Positions 34,545 through 42,063 of a DNA stretch of 64,000 nt are shown one piece after another. Numbering within the stretch: the first letter of the stretch is position 1; each line of letters starts with the position of its first letter. The position numbers and the translations under genes were made by a program. The DNA comes from G963676335 sp963676335 (GTDB lineage Bacteria > Pseudomonadota > Alphaproteobacteria > Rickettsiales > Rickettsiaceae): the NCBI GenBank assembly GCA_963676335.1, contig OY781057.1, positions 1 to 64,000 of the forward strand, read 5' to 3'. Below the pieces are notes generated by a model. The model was not told where the DNA came from and made no database searches. It worked only from the letters and a program-made list of their open reading frames with translations.

Positions 34545-35987
34545 TTATACTAATATATTATACTGGTTCAAATTTTTATCATAACCTTGTTTGTTCTGTG
34601 AATTAATAGAATCAAGTTTTTTTATCTGTAAATGATCCGCTTGATTAGCTTTTAAAAAGTCTAATTCTTCCTGATAATTTGTAGATTGATTATTTTGATT
34701 ATGATCATATGCAACATCAAAACTCAGCTGAGCATCCTCTGCCCCAGGAATAGCAATCAAAGATTCTTTTAGAATTGAAGTCCCTTCTTTTAAGGTATTC
34801 AAAGTATCCTTATTTTCAACAAGAACTCTAATAACACTCACTTTATCTTTATTGTATTCGAGTGTAATCTCTATCTTCCCTAATTCCGGAGGTGAAAGTT
34901 TAACTTGAATTTTATCTTTACTTTTCTGTATAGCTACTTCTACAGAAATTTTAACCTGATCTACTGCTGAAGTGACTATATCATTATTTTCATGCGCAAC
35001 TATTAGCTCTTTAACAACACTAGGAAACATTGAAATACTTATATTCTCATTCTCATTTTTTTCTATAGTAAGTTTTTGTATCTCTAAAAATTGCTTTGTA
35101 TCCTGATTTTGATTACCAAAATCTTCTACCTGTCCTGTATTTTCAATATTAAAACCATTATTAATTAAATTAATCCCTTCTTTTAATTCTGCTTTAGGAG
35201 GTAATATATTTTTGCTCTTATGCACGCTTGGTACAAAAGTAATAACAAAAACCTCATTCCCTTTTTCATTAACAGTAAGTCCCTCTAAAAATTTGCTATT
35301 AGGAACAATAACACTTTTATTTGATTCATTTCCTTCTTTTAATTGCACAACATCCAAAGATTTACCGTTAGGAACAATAACACTTTTATTTGATTCATTT
35401 CCTTCTTTTAATTGCACAACATCCAAAGATTTACCGTTAGGAACAATAACACTTTTATTTGATTCATTTTCCCCAATCGCAACACTTTGCTCACTAAAAG
35501 AAATATTTGATAATTCGTTACTATTTATATTTTTTTCAATAACACTAGCATTTATATCTATTTTTGCTATAAAATTCTTATTTTGATATTCAGACATATC
35601 TTCTGATTGATTAGACATCAATTTTGTTTGAAGAACAGGAATCGAATATATTTGATTATTAGAATTATCTATATTGTGATTTTTTTTATTCTCACTAACT
35701 TCGTTAGTTTTTTCGATTTCCTCAATTTCGTCAGTTTCTTCAATTGGAAACATAAGAATTTTACTCTCTCCAGAAATAATATCTTCTTGATCTTCAATAT
35801 CACATATGATATTACCTTCCTCATCAAATATGATAATATTAGGATAATCTTTAGATTTTTGTTGATTTTTAGATAGACCTTGATATTCATTTAAATGAGT
35901 AAAGAAATCATCCCCTTTTTCTGAATTTGGATTTGTATTATTGCCATCTAAATGAATTTTAGGATGTTGTATATTTGTAATTTTCAT
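34545..35987 (-). CDS. fliK: Flagellar hook-length control protein FliK
   Basis: Molecular ruler that stops hook growth and switches export to filament proteins. The first 340 residues are low-complexity, Asn/Glu/Lys-rich, with a 23-residue tandem unit containing NKSVIVPNGKSLDVVQLKE (about residues 172-230). The C-terminal domain (about 355-445) is the conserved Flg_hook fold, with VKLSPPELGKIEITLEYNKD and VSVIRVLVENKDTLNTLKEG. It sits between ppa (6 bp upstream) and flgD. The tandem unit lies in the ruler part, so its copy number could affect hook length. Confidence 0.88.
   Translation of the reverse strand: MKITNIQHPKIHLDGNNTNPNSEKGDDFFTHLNEYQGLSKNQQKSKDYPNIIIFDEEGNIICDIEDQEDIISGESKILMFPIEETDEIEEIEKTNEVSENKKNHNIDNSNNQIYSIPVLQTKLMSNQSEDMSEYQNKNFIAKIDINASVIEKNINSNELSNISFSEQSVAIGENESNKSVIVPNGKSLDVVQLKEGNESNKSVIVPNGKSLDVVQLKEGNESNKSVIVPNSKFLEGLTVNEKGNEVFVITFVPSVHKSKNILPPKAELKEGINLINNGFNIENTGQVEDFGNQNQDTKQFLEIQKLTIEKNENENISISMFPSVVKELIVAHENNDIVTSAVDQVKISVEVAIQKSKDKIQVKLSPPELGKIEITLEYNKDKVSVIRVLVENKDTLNTLKEGTSILKESLIAIPGAEDAQLSFDVAYDHNQNNQSTNYQEELDFLKANQADHLQIKKLDSINSQNKQGYDKNLNQYNILV
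35299..35470. repeat. 69-bp tandem repeat within fliK
   Basis: Two exact 69-bp units (35299-35367 and 35368-35436) and a partial third (from 35437) start ttaggaacaataacactttt. The period is exactly 23 codons, so copy number changes keep the frame. Confidence 0.9.
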
Positions 35988-35993
35988 AAATTT

Positions 35994-36518
35994 TTATTTA
36001 CTATTATTTATAGCTTGATTTATTAACTCTTTTGCTTTATTTAAATCACCCCACCCAATAATTTTTGTCCATTTACCCTGATCTAAGTCTTTGTAATTTT
36101 TAAAGAAATGTTCAATTTTTTTTTGCAAAGTAGGACCTAAATCATTAATAGTTGAAGTTTTAGTAAAAAACGGATCTAGCTTATTAAGCGGAACTGTAAT
36201 AATTTTTTCATCTAGGCCAGATTCATCCTCCATTAATAATACTGCTATTGGACGAACAGGAACTACGCAACCTGTTATCAACGGATACTGAGTAACTACT
36301 AAACAATCTATTGGATCTCCATCTCTAGCCTTTGTATGCGGAATAAATCCATAATTACAAGGATAGCACATAGCAGATTGTATGAAACGATCCACAAACA
36401 TCGCTCCAGAATCTTTATCTAACTCATATTTTACTGGAGAAGAAAGCATCGGAATTTCTATAATAACATTTACCTCTTCTGGGGGATTAACTCCAATTTT
36501 TATTTTATCAATCAACAT
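35994..36518 (-). CDS. ppa: Inorganic pyrophosphatase
   Basis: Soluble family I enzyme that hydrolyses pyrophosphate. The core has KYELDKDSGAMFVDRF, YPCNYGFIPHTKARDGDPID (metal-binding aspartates in DGDPID) and KWTKIIGWGD near the end. I chose the ATG at 36518 (MLIDKIKIGV, 174 residues, the family length); the longer frame would start with TTG at 36533. It leads a ppa-fliK-flgD block, so the housekeeping gene probably drives transcription of the hook genes. Confidence 0.95.
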   Translation of the reverse strand: MLIDKIKIGVNPPEEVNVIIEIPMLSSPVKYELDKDSGAMFVDRFIQSAMCYPCNYGFIPHTKARDGDPIDCLVVTQYPLITGCVVPVRPIAVLLMEDESGLDEKIITVPLNKLDPFFTKTSTINDLGPTLQKKIEHFFKNYKDLDQGKWTKIIGWGDLNKAKELINQAINNSK

Positions 36519-36622
36519 AATATTTTTTTGCAATTTTTATATACATATATATGCATATACTATGCCATTCATTCTAATAAATCTAGAATTTAACGCATTT
36601 TTTATTTTTCTTAAAAAAAATA

Positions 36623-37807
36623 TTATTTGCATTTTTTATAAAGCATAAAAAATACGACAGAAGAGAAACTTGTTATAAACAACCATAATACTACATGTTT
36701 TGGCGCCCCATCAAACATCTTTGCACAAATAGTAGTTATAGATCCAACAATCAAACTGAATGAGAACATTATAACTCCGTTTAGAGTAGCTGTTTTTTCT
36801 GGAAAAAAAGAAAATAATTTTGTTTCAAGGCTTGGTCTAACAAAAGAATTAGCAAAAGCAACGAATCCCATAAAAAGTGTAAAATTTAATGCTGATATAT
36901 CTATTACTTTAATGATAATAAAAAACATTAACATCATAAAAATAATTAAAGACAACATTCCAATCCTTATTGCTACTTTAGCATGGATCTTGTTTATAAT
37001 AAGATTATATAGCAAAGATGAAATAAAAAGTATAAACATTGGTATAGATTGATAAAAAGAAAATTCTCTTTGTGTGAATCCATAATATTCAATGAAGATG
37101 TAAGAAGAATGAACCGTGAATATTATAAATGGAACGAATAAAAAGCTAAGACATATATTTATAGACATAACTTTATGATTACCAAAAATTTCTTTAAAAT
37201 CTTTTATTGCGGATTTTAAATTTAGATTTGATTTTTTATGCAACGTTTCAGGAAGAAACAAATAAATCAAAATAAAAGCAATGAATTGAATGATAAATAA
37301 AAATACAAAATTTCCGCGCCAACCTAAATAACTTCCTAAAAAAGCTCCAATGATGGGTGAGATGGTAATTGTAATTGGAAATAATAAGTCAAAAAGACTA
37401 AATACTTTGGCTCTTTTTTCTTCATTTTTAAATGTATCTACTATAACTCCTATTAAGGAAACCCACATTCCTCCTACGAATAAATATTGTATACATCTAA
37501 AAAACAATAATAATCCAATAGAGGGGGCTATCATACATCCAAATTGACCAATTAATGCTATTATCATAGAAAGAATTGCCACTTTGCGACGCCCATAAGA
37601 GTCTGCAATTTGTCCCCAAACTAATTGCGAAACCCAAGATTCTATAAAACTTAAAATAAATACCAGCTGCACCATAAAATATGTGGTATTGAAACTTTTT
37701 GCCATATCAGGCATATTAGGAAGATGTAAATCCAGGGTCATAAATTCCCCAATACATGCGAATAAGATAATAAAAATTAAAAATTTTTCAGATATCGACG
37801 GTTTCAT
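36623..37807 (-). CDS. MFS transporter of the Bcr/CflA (DHA1) type
   Basis: A 394-residue, 12-helix carrier. Landmarks are MTLDLHLPNMPDMAKSFNT near the start (Bcr/CflA signature region), VWGQIADSYGRRKVAILSM (loop 2-3 motif) and the TM5 segment FPITITISPIIGAFLGSYLG. Relatives export bicyclomycin, chloramphenicol or amino acids; Rickettsiales carry several. It lies downstream of an AmgK-like gene with a 27-bp gap. The substrate is not assignable. Confidence 0.9.
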   Translation of the reverse strand: MKPSISEKFLIFIILFACIGEFMTLDLHLPNMPDMAKSFNTTYFMVQLVFILSFIESWVSQLVWGQIADSYGRRKVAILSMIIALIGQFGCMIAPSIGLLLFFRCIQYLFVGGMWVSLIGVIVDTFKNEEKRAKVFSLFDLLFPITITISPIIGAFLGSYLGWRGNFVFLFIIQFIAFILIYLFLPETLHKKSNLNLKSAIKDFKEIFGNHKVMSINICLSFLFVPFIIFTVHSSYIFIEYYGFTQREFSFYQSIPMFILFISSLLYNLIINKIHAKVAIRIGMLSLIIFMMLMFFIIIKVIDISALNFTLFMGFVAFANSFVRPSLETKLFSFFPEKTATLNGVIMFSFSLIVGSITTICAKMFDGAPKHVVLWLFITSFSSVVFFMLYKKCK

Positions 37808-37834
37808 TTCTTTATGAAAAAATTCGTTATAAAT

Positions 37835-38797
37835 TTAATCAGATAGTAATTGTGGACAAATATGTTCGAACCAGTTTCTTAACTCACTAAAAATATTTTC
37901 ACTAAAAATATCACGCTTCCAATATTTTATTACTCTTGGAATCAATTTTAAATAACTGTCATTAGAATCTCTTATTATTTTTCTAATAAATACACCTAAG
38001 ATCCTACTATTACGTTGTAATGCTAAAATATTATAACATTTTAATACATCGCTATAAGAATACTTATTTAAATCAGAATGCAGATAATAATATTGTATCA
38101 TTTTTGCCGCAAAATCAAAATTAACAGTATATCTCGCATCTTCTAAAATTGATACCAAATCATAAATAGGACATCCTGAACATGCATCTTGAAAATCTAA
38201 AATCCCTATTCTCTTACTATCCTCTCTATTTAAAAGGTACATAAGGTTCTGCACATGAAAATCTCGTAATACAATTACTGAGTGAAATTTAGGTATACTG
38301 TCTAGAATTTTATTCCAAATAGAAAAAAATTTTTCTATTTCTTTGGAAGTTAATTTTACTTTATGAAACTCGATTATATACCAATTGATAAAAATATTGA
38401 GTTCTCGTAACAAATCTTGTTGTGTATATTCATGTAGAGTGATAGGGATTTTTTGTATTTCACACAATAATTCAATAATCTCTTGGTATAATAGTTCTGT
38501 GTTTATAATATTTTTTTGTAATATATTTAATACATGTATTTCTCCAAAATCTTCTAATAACACCATCCCTAGTTTATAATCGATAGCAAAAATCTCAGGA
38601 ACAGAAAAATTATTACTTTTTAATAAAGTCGCTATTTTAACAAATGGATCAATACTATTTTTTTCTGCACTACAATCCATAATAATGTAATTCCTATAGC
38701 CGAACACACGAAAATATTTACGAAAAGAAGCATCAAATGGTAGCGGAATTATGTCTTGATAGATAATTCCATTATTTATTAAAAATAAATTATACAT
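37835..38797 (-). CDS. Aminoglycoside phosphotransferase-family (AmgK-like sugar) kinase
   Basis: A 320-residue kinase-fold protein. The catalytic and metal motifs are LRDFHVQNLMYL (catalytic Asp, Asn) and GILDFQDACSGCPIYDLVSI. The ending LEDAR is typical of AmgK, the anomeric MurNAc/GlcNAc kinase of cell wall recycling, found in alphaproteobacteria beside tsaE and murU. Neither gene is adjacent here, so function as AmgK is probable but not shown. The first line PFDASFRKYFRV fits the family. It is divergent from the aldolase gene across a palindrome-bearing 101-bp gap. Confidence 0.8.
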   Translation of the reverse strand: MYNLFLINNGIIYQDIIPLPFDASFRKYFRVFGYRNYIIMDCSAEKNSIDPFVKIATLLKSNNFSVPEIFAIDYKLGMVLLEDFGEIHVLNILQKNIINTELLYQEIIELLCEIQKIPITLHEYTQQDLLRELNIFINWYIIEFHKVKLTSKEIEKFFSIWNKILDSIPKFHSVIVLRDFHVQNLMYLLNREDSKRIGILDFQDACSGCPIYDLVSILEDARYTVNFDFAAKMIQYYYLHSDLNKYSYSDVLKCYNILALQRNSRILGVFIRKIIRDSNDSYLKLIPRVIKYWKRDIFSENIFSELRNWFEHICPQLLSD

Positions 38798-38830
38798 CCT
38801 ATTTTAATTGTTAAGTTTGTAACATACATT

Positions 38831-38849
38831 ATTGATAATTACTATCAAT
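38831..38849. promoter_or_regulatory. Palindromic operator candidate upstream of class I aldolase
   Basis: ATTGATA-ATTAC-TATCAAT is a perfect 7-bp inverted repeat with a 5-bp centre, in the divergent gap between the kinase gene and fba. Its AT-rich form and 19-bp length resemble Fur-type boxes (GATAATGATAATCATTATC), but no regulator is visible. Chance palindromes of this length are uncommon but possible in AT-rich DNA. Confidence 0.4.
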
Positions 38850-38898
38850 TAGGTTATTTTCTATATTAGAATCTTTCATAGACATAAATGGATTTTAT

Positions 38899-39816
38899 AT
38901 GCCTAGAGTGAAAAATATACTATCTTATTATAATAATGAAAATATTGGAATAAAAACTAATTTATATAGAATATTAATGCATGGAAAGCTTGCTAATACA
39001 GGTCATATAATAATATTACCTGTTGATCAAGGATTCGAACATGGCCCTGTACGTAGCTTTTCTCCTAATCCAGAAGCATATGATCCAGAGTATCATTATA
39101 ATTTAGCTATAGAATCTGGTATGAGTGCTTATACCGCTCCTTTAGGATTTTTAACAAGTGGAGCTGATAAATTTGTAGGTCAAATTCCAATAATTTTAAA
39201 ACTGAATCAAGGGAATAGCTTAGGATCTTCTAAAATTCCAGATCAAGCTATAACCGCTACAGTTAAAGACGCATTGCAATTAGGTTGCGTAGGAGTTGGA
39301 ATTACTATATATCCTGGATCTAATAAATTTTTAGAAATGCTAGAAGAAGCTAGAGAAATTATTTCAGAAGCTAAATCTTATGGATTAGTTGTAGTAATTT
39401 GGTCTTATCCACGTGGAGATGGAATCACTAAAGATGGTGAAACCGCTATAGATATTATAAGTTATGCCGCGCATATTGCTGCATTAATTGGAGCGCATAT
39501 CATTAAAGTTAAACTTCCTTCTAACACTATAGAACAAGAAGAAGCAAGAAAAAATATAGAGCTATACAAGATTGACACTAGCACATTAGTTAGTAGGATT
39601 AGGTATATAATGACTAGTTGCTTTAATAATAAGAAATTAGTAGTATTTTCTGGAGGAGCTAGCAAATCAGAAAAAGAATTATTAGAGGAAGTACGGAGTA
39701 TAAAAAACGCTGGAGGTAGTGGATCTATTATAGGACGCAATAGCTTTCAAAGAACAAAGAATGAATCATTAAAATTATTAAATAATATATGCAAAATATA
39801 TTTAGAAGATTATTAA
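38899..39816 (+). CDS. fba: Class I fructose-bisphosphate aldolase (DhnA/FbaB type)
   Basis: Schiff-base aldolase linking triose phosphates and fructose-1,6-bisphosphate. The 305-residue protein has ILPVDQGFEHGP near residue 47, the catalytic lysine region AHIIKVKLPSN and the phosphate-binding VVFSGGASKSEKELL with GGSGSIIGRNSFQR. This is the archaeal/FbaB type rather than the metal-dependent class II. Its partners glpX and pgk in this window give a gluconeogenic path. rimP follows 27 bp later. Confidence 0.95.
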   Translation: MPRVKNILSYYNNENIGIKTNLYRILMHGKLANTGHIIILPVDQGFEHGPVRSFSPNPEAYDPEYHYNLAIESGMSAYTAPLGFLTSGADKFVGQIPIILKLNQGNSLGSSKIPDQAITATVKDALQLGCVGVGITIYPGSNKFLEMLEEAREIISEAKSYGLVVVIWSYPRGDGITKDGETAIDIISYAAHIAALIGAHIIKVKLPSNTIEQEEARKNIELYKIDTSTLVSRIRYIMTSCFNNKKLVVFSGGASKSEKELLEEVRSIKNAGGSGSIIGRNSFQRTKNESLKLLNNICKIYLEDY

Positions 39817-39843
39817 AAGTTATTGTTAGAATTGGTATAAATA

Positions 39844-40335
39844 ATGAAAGTTAGGATTGAAGAAAAAATATTAAATATCTTAGAACCTAGCCTTAAAGAG
39901 TTGGGCTTTGAAGTTATAAGTCTAAGGTATTATAAAGAAGGTAAAATGATTTTACAAATTACAATAGATCGTATCGATGGAAAAGTATCTGTATCCGATT
40001 GTCAAAAAGTAAGTAAATATGTATCTGTGTTATTAAATGTAGAAAATATTATTTTAGATGACTATTTATTAGAAATCACATCTGCTGGTATTGAAAGAGA
40101 ATTAACTAAAATCAATGATTATGAAAAATTTAAAGGAAATACTATCAAAATATATTTAAATCAATTAATATTAGGTCGTAAAAATTTTTTGGGCAAATTA
40201 AAAGGATTATGGAAAGAGTTAATTTTATTAGAATTACCTCTTTTTACTTTAATGTTGCCAATATATACGGTACAAAAAGCCCACATTGTCTTAACAGACG
40301 ATATGTATAAACACTTATTAAATAATAAATTTTAG
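39844..40335 (+). CDS. rimP: Ribosome maturation factor RimP
   Basis: Assists 30S subunit assembly. The 163-residue protein contains LEPSLKELGFEVISLRYYKE, ISVSDCQKVSK-type core (VSVSDCQKVSKYVSVLL) and DYLLEITSAGIERELTK followed by the Sm-like C-terminal domain. It leads nusA with a 2-bp gap, the usual rimP-nusA order. Confidence 0.93.
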   Translation: MKVRIEEKILNILEPSLKELGFEVISLRYYKEGKMILQITIDRIDGKVSVSDCQKVSKYVSVLLNVENIILDDYLLEITSAGIERELTKINDYEKFKGNTIKIYLNQLILGRKNFLGKLKGLWKELILLELPLFTLMLPIYTVQKAHIVLTDDMYKHLLNNKF

Positions 40336-40337
40336 AT

Positions 40338-41840
40338 ATGGTTAATTTAGGTAAGACGGAATTATTACAAATAGTAGACTCAGTTGCTAGAGATAAAAAT
40401 TTATCGCGTGAGTTTATTCTTATTGCCATTGAAAAAGCTATAGAAGCTGTTGGAAAGAAAAAATATGGGCAAGAATATGATATAAAAACAGAAATAAATA
40501 GAAAAAATGGTGATGCAAAATTATATCACATACTGCATGTAGCAGAAAAAGTAACTAATGTAGCAACTGAAATTTCATTAAATGAAGCAAAACGTATCAA
40601 TATAGATGCTAAGATAGGAGATGAAATTCATAATATTTTGCCAAATATTGATCTAAGTCGTATATCTGCTAAAATAGCTCGTGATGTTATCATAAGTTGT
40701 ATCAAAGATGCCGAAAAAGATAAAGAGTTTAACGAATTTAATAACAGAGTGGGAGAAATTATAAATGGAATAGTAACACGTGTTGAAGTAGGGAATGTTA
40801 TTGTTAGTTTAGCAAATAGAAGCGAAGCATTATTAAAAAAAGATCAATTATTATTCAATGATACATTTAAAATAAATGATCGCGTTAAAGCATATATTCA
40901 ACAAGTTATACGAAATAATAATAGTCATCAGATACTGTTATCTAGAACCGATAATAACATGATGGCTAAGTTATTTGCTCTTGAGGTACCAGAAATTTAT
41001 GAAGGCTCAATTCAAATTAGGGCTATAGCTAGAGATCCTGGATTAAGAAGTAAAGTTGCTGTATTTGCAAAAGATCTTAATGTTGATCCTATATCTTGTT
41101 GTATAGGTCCTCGTGGTTCTAGAGTTCGAGCTGTAACTAATGAGCTAAACGGAGAAAAAATTGATATCATTTTATGGAATCCTGATATAGCTCAATTCAT
41201 TATTAACATATTAGATCCTATAGTAATAGAAAAAGTTCTTATCTATCAAGAAAAAAATAAAATTGAAATTATCGTAAAAAAAGAACATTTGAGTCTAATT
41301 ATTGGAAAAAAAGGACAAAATATTAAACTTATCTCAAAATTATCAGGTTGGCGTGTTGATGTAATGAGCGATGAAGAGGAAGCAAAAAAACGTGGAGAGG
41401 AGTTTAATTCATCTACTAAAGTGCTAATAGACGCGTTAGATATAGACGAAGTTTTGGCGCAATTGTTAGTTGTTGAAGGATTATCATTAGAACATTTAGC
41501 TTCTACTACCATAGAAAATTTATTATTAATTAATGGTATAGATAATGATATTGCACAAGAGTTAAAAACTAGAGCTATAGAGTATTTAGAAAATCAAAAT
41601 GAAAAAATTCTTATTCAATTAGAGGATTTGGGAGCAGACCAAGATTTACTTGATTATGTAGATTTACCACTTAAATGCATATTAAACTTAGCTCAAAACA
41701 AAATTTTATCAATAAATGACTTTATTAAACTTACTCCACATAAATTAGGAGAATTATTGACTAACATTGACTTAAATCCTCAAGAACTTGATGATTTATT
41801 ACACAGAGTAAGTATGCAGATAAATGAAAAAAAATCGTAA
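40338..41840 (+). CDS. nusA: Transcription termination/antitermination factor NusA
   Basis: Binds RNA polymerase and modulates pausing, termination and antitermination. The 500 residues are an N-terminal polymerase-binding domain, an S1 domain (INGIVTRVEVGNVIVSLANR), two KH domains (CIGPRGSRVRAV and LIIGKKGQNIKLISKLSGWR), and two C-terminal HhH acidic repeats (residues about 375-495). Order after rimP is standard, but the usual ylxR-infB-rbfA-truB continuation is missing: a 28-codon ylxR-like scrap overlaps the end. Confidence 0.96.
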   Translation: MVNLGKTELLQIVDSVARDKNLSREFILIAIEKAIEAVGKKKYGQEYDIKTEINRKNGDAKLYHILHVAEKVTNVATEISLNEAKRINIDAKIGDEIHNILPNIDLSRISAKIARDVIISCIKDAEKDKEFNEFNNRVGEIINGIVTRVEVGNVIVSLANRSEALLKKDQLLFNDTFKINDRVKAYIQQVIRNNNSHQILLSRTDNNMMAKLFALEVPEIYEGSIQIRAIARDPGLRSKVAVFAKDLNVDPISCCIGPRGSRVRAVTNELNGEKIDIILWNPDIAQFIINILDPIVIEKVLIYQEKNKIEIIVKKEHLSLIIGKKGQNIKLISKLSGWRVDVMSDEEEAKKRGEEFNSSTKVLIDALDIDEVLAQLLVVEGLSLEHLASTTIENLLLINGIDNDIAQELKTRAIEYLENQNEKILIQLEDLGADQDLLDYVDLPLKCILNLAQNKILSINDFIKLTPHKLGELLTNIDLNPQELDDLLHRVSMQINEKKS

Positions 41841-41910
41841 ATGTCAATATCGAAATAAGCAAAAAGAAAAATTGTTAAAAATAAGATTAAATTTTGTTAT
41901 AAAAAAATAA
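41824..41910 (+). pseudogene. ylxR (DUF448) remnant after nusA
   Basis: A 28-codon frame starts at the ATG at 41824 inside the nusA end. It encodes KKNRKC and then KQKEKLLKIRLN before a TAA at 41908-41910. The YlxR family starts with a short Arg-rich segment, a Cys, then KxxLLRIVxN, and always sits next to nusA. The rest (about 60 residues with the nucleic-acid-binding GRGAY motif) is gone. Position supports the call; the short match limits it. Confidence 0.5.
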
Positions 41911-41958
41911 TACTTATTAGTTCTTGAAAATTTTAAGTATACTTTATTTCCATCTATT

Positions 41959-42044
41959 TGGTACCCGCAGCCGGACTTGAACCGGCAAGGGCAAAAGCCC
42001 CACGGATTTTAAGTCCGTTATGTCTACCATTCCATCATGCGGGC
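41959..42044 (-). tRNA. tRNA-Leu (UAA)
   Basis: An 86-nt class II tRNA on the minus strand with encoded CCA (41959-41961). Acceptor GCCCGCA pairs with TGCGGGT. Anticodon stem-loop CGGACTTAAAATCCG gives anticodon UAA; a long variable arm (GGGGCTTTTGCCC) and T-arm GCCGGTTCAAGTCCGGC follow. It lies 20 bp after the truncated mfd and is probably cotranscribed. Confidence 0.95.
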
Positions 42045-42063
42045 AATAATATTTTTTAAGTTA

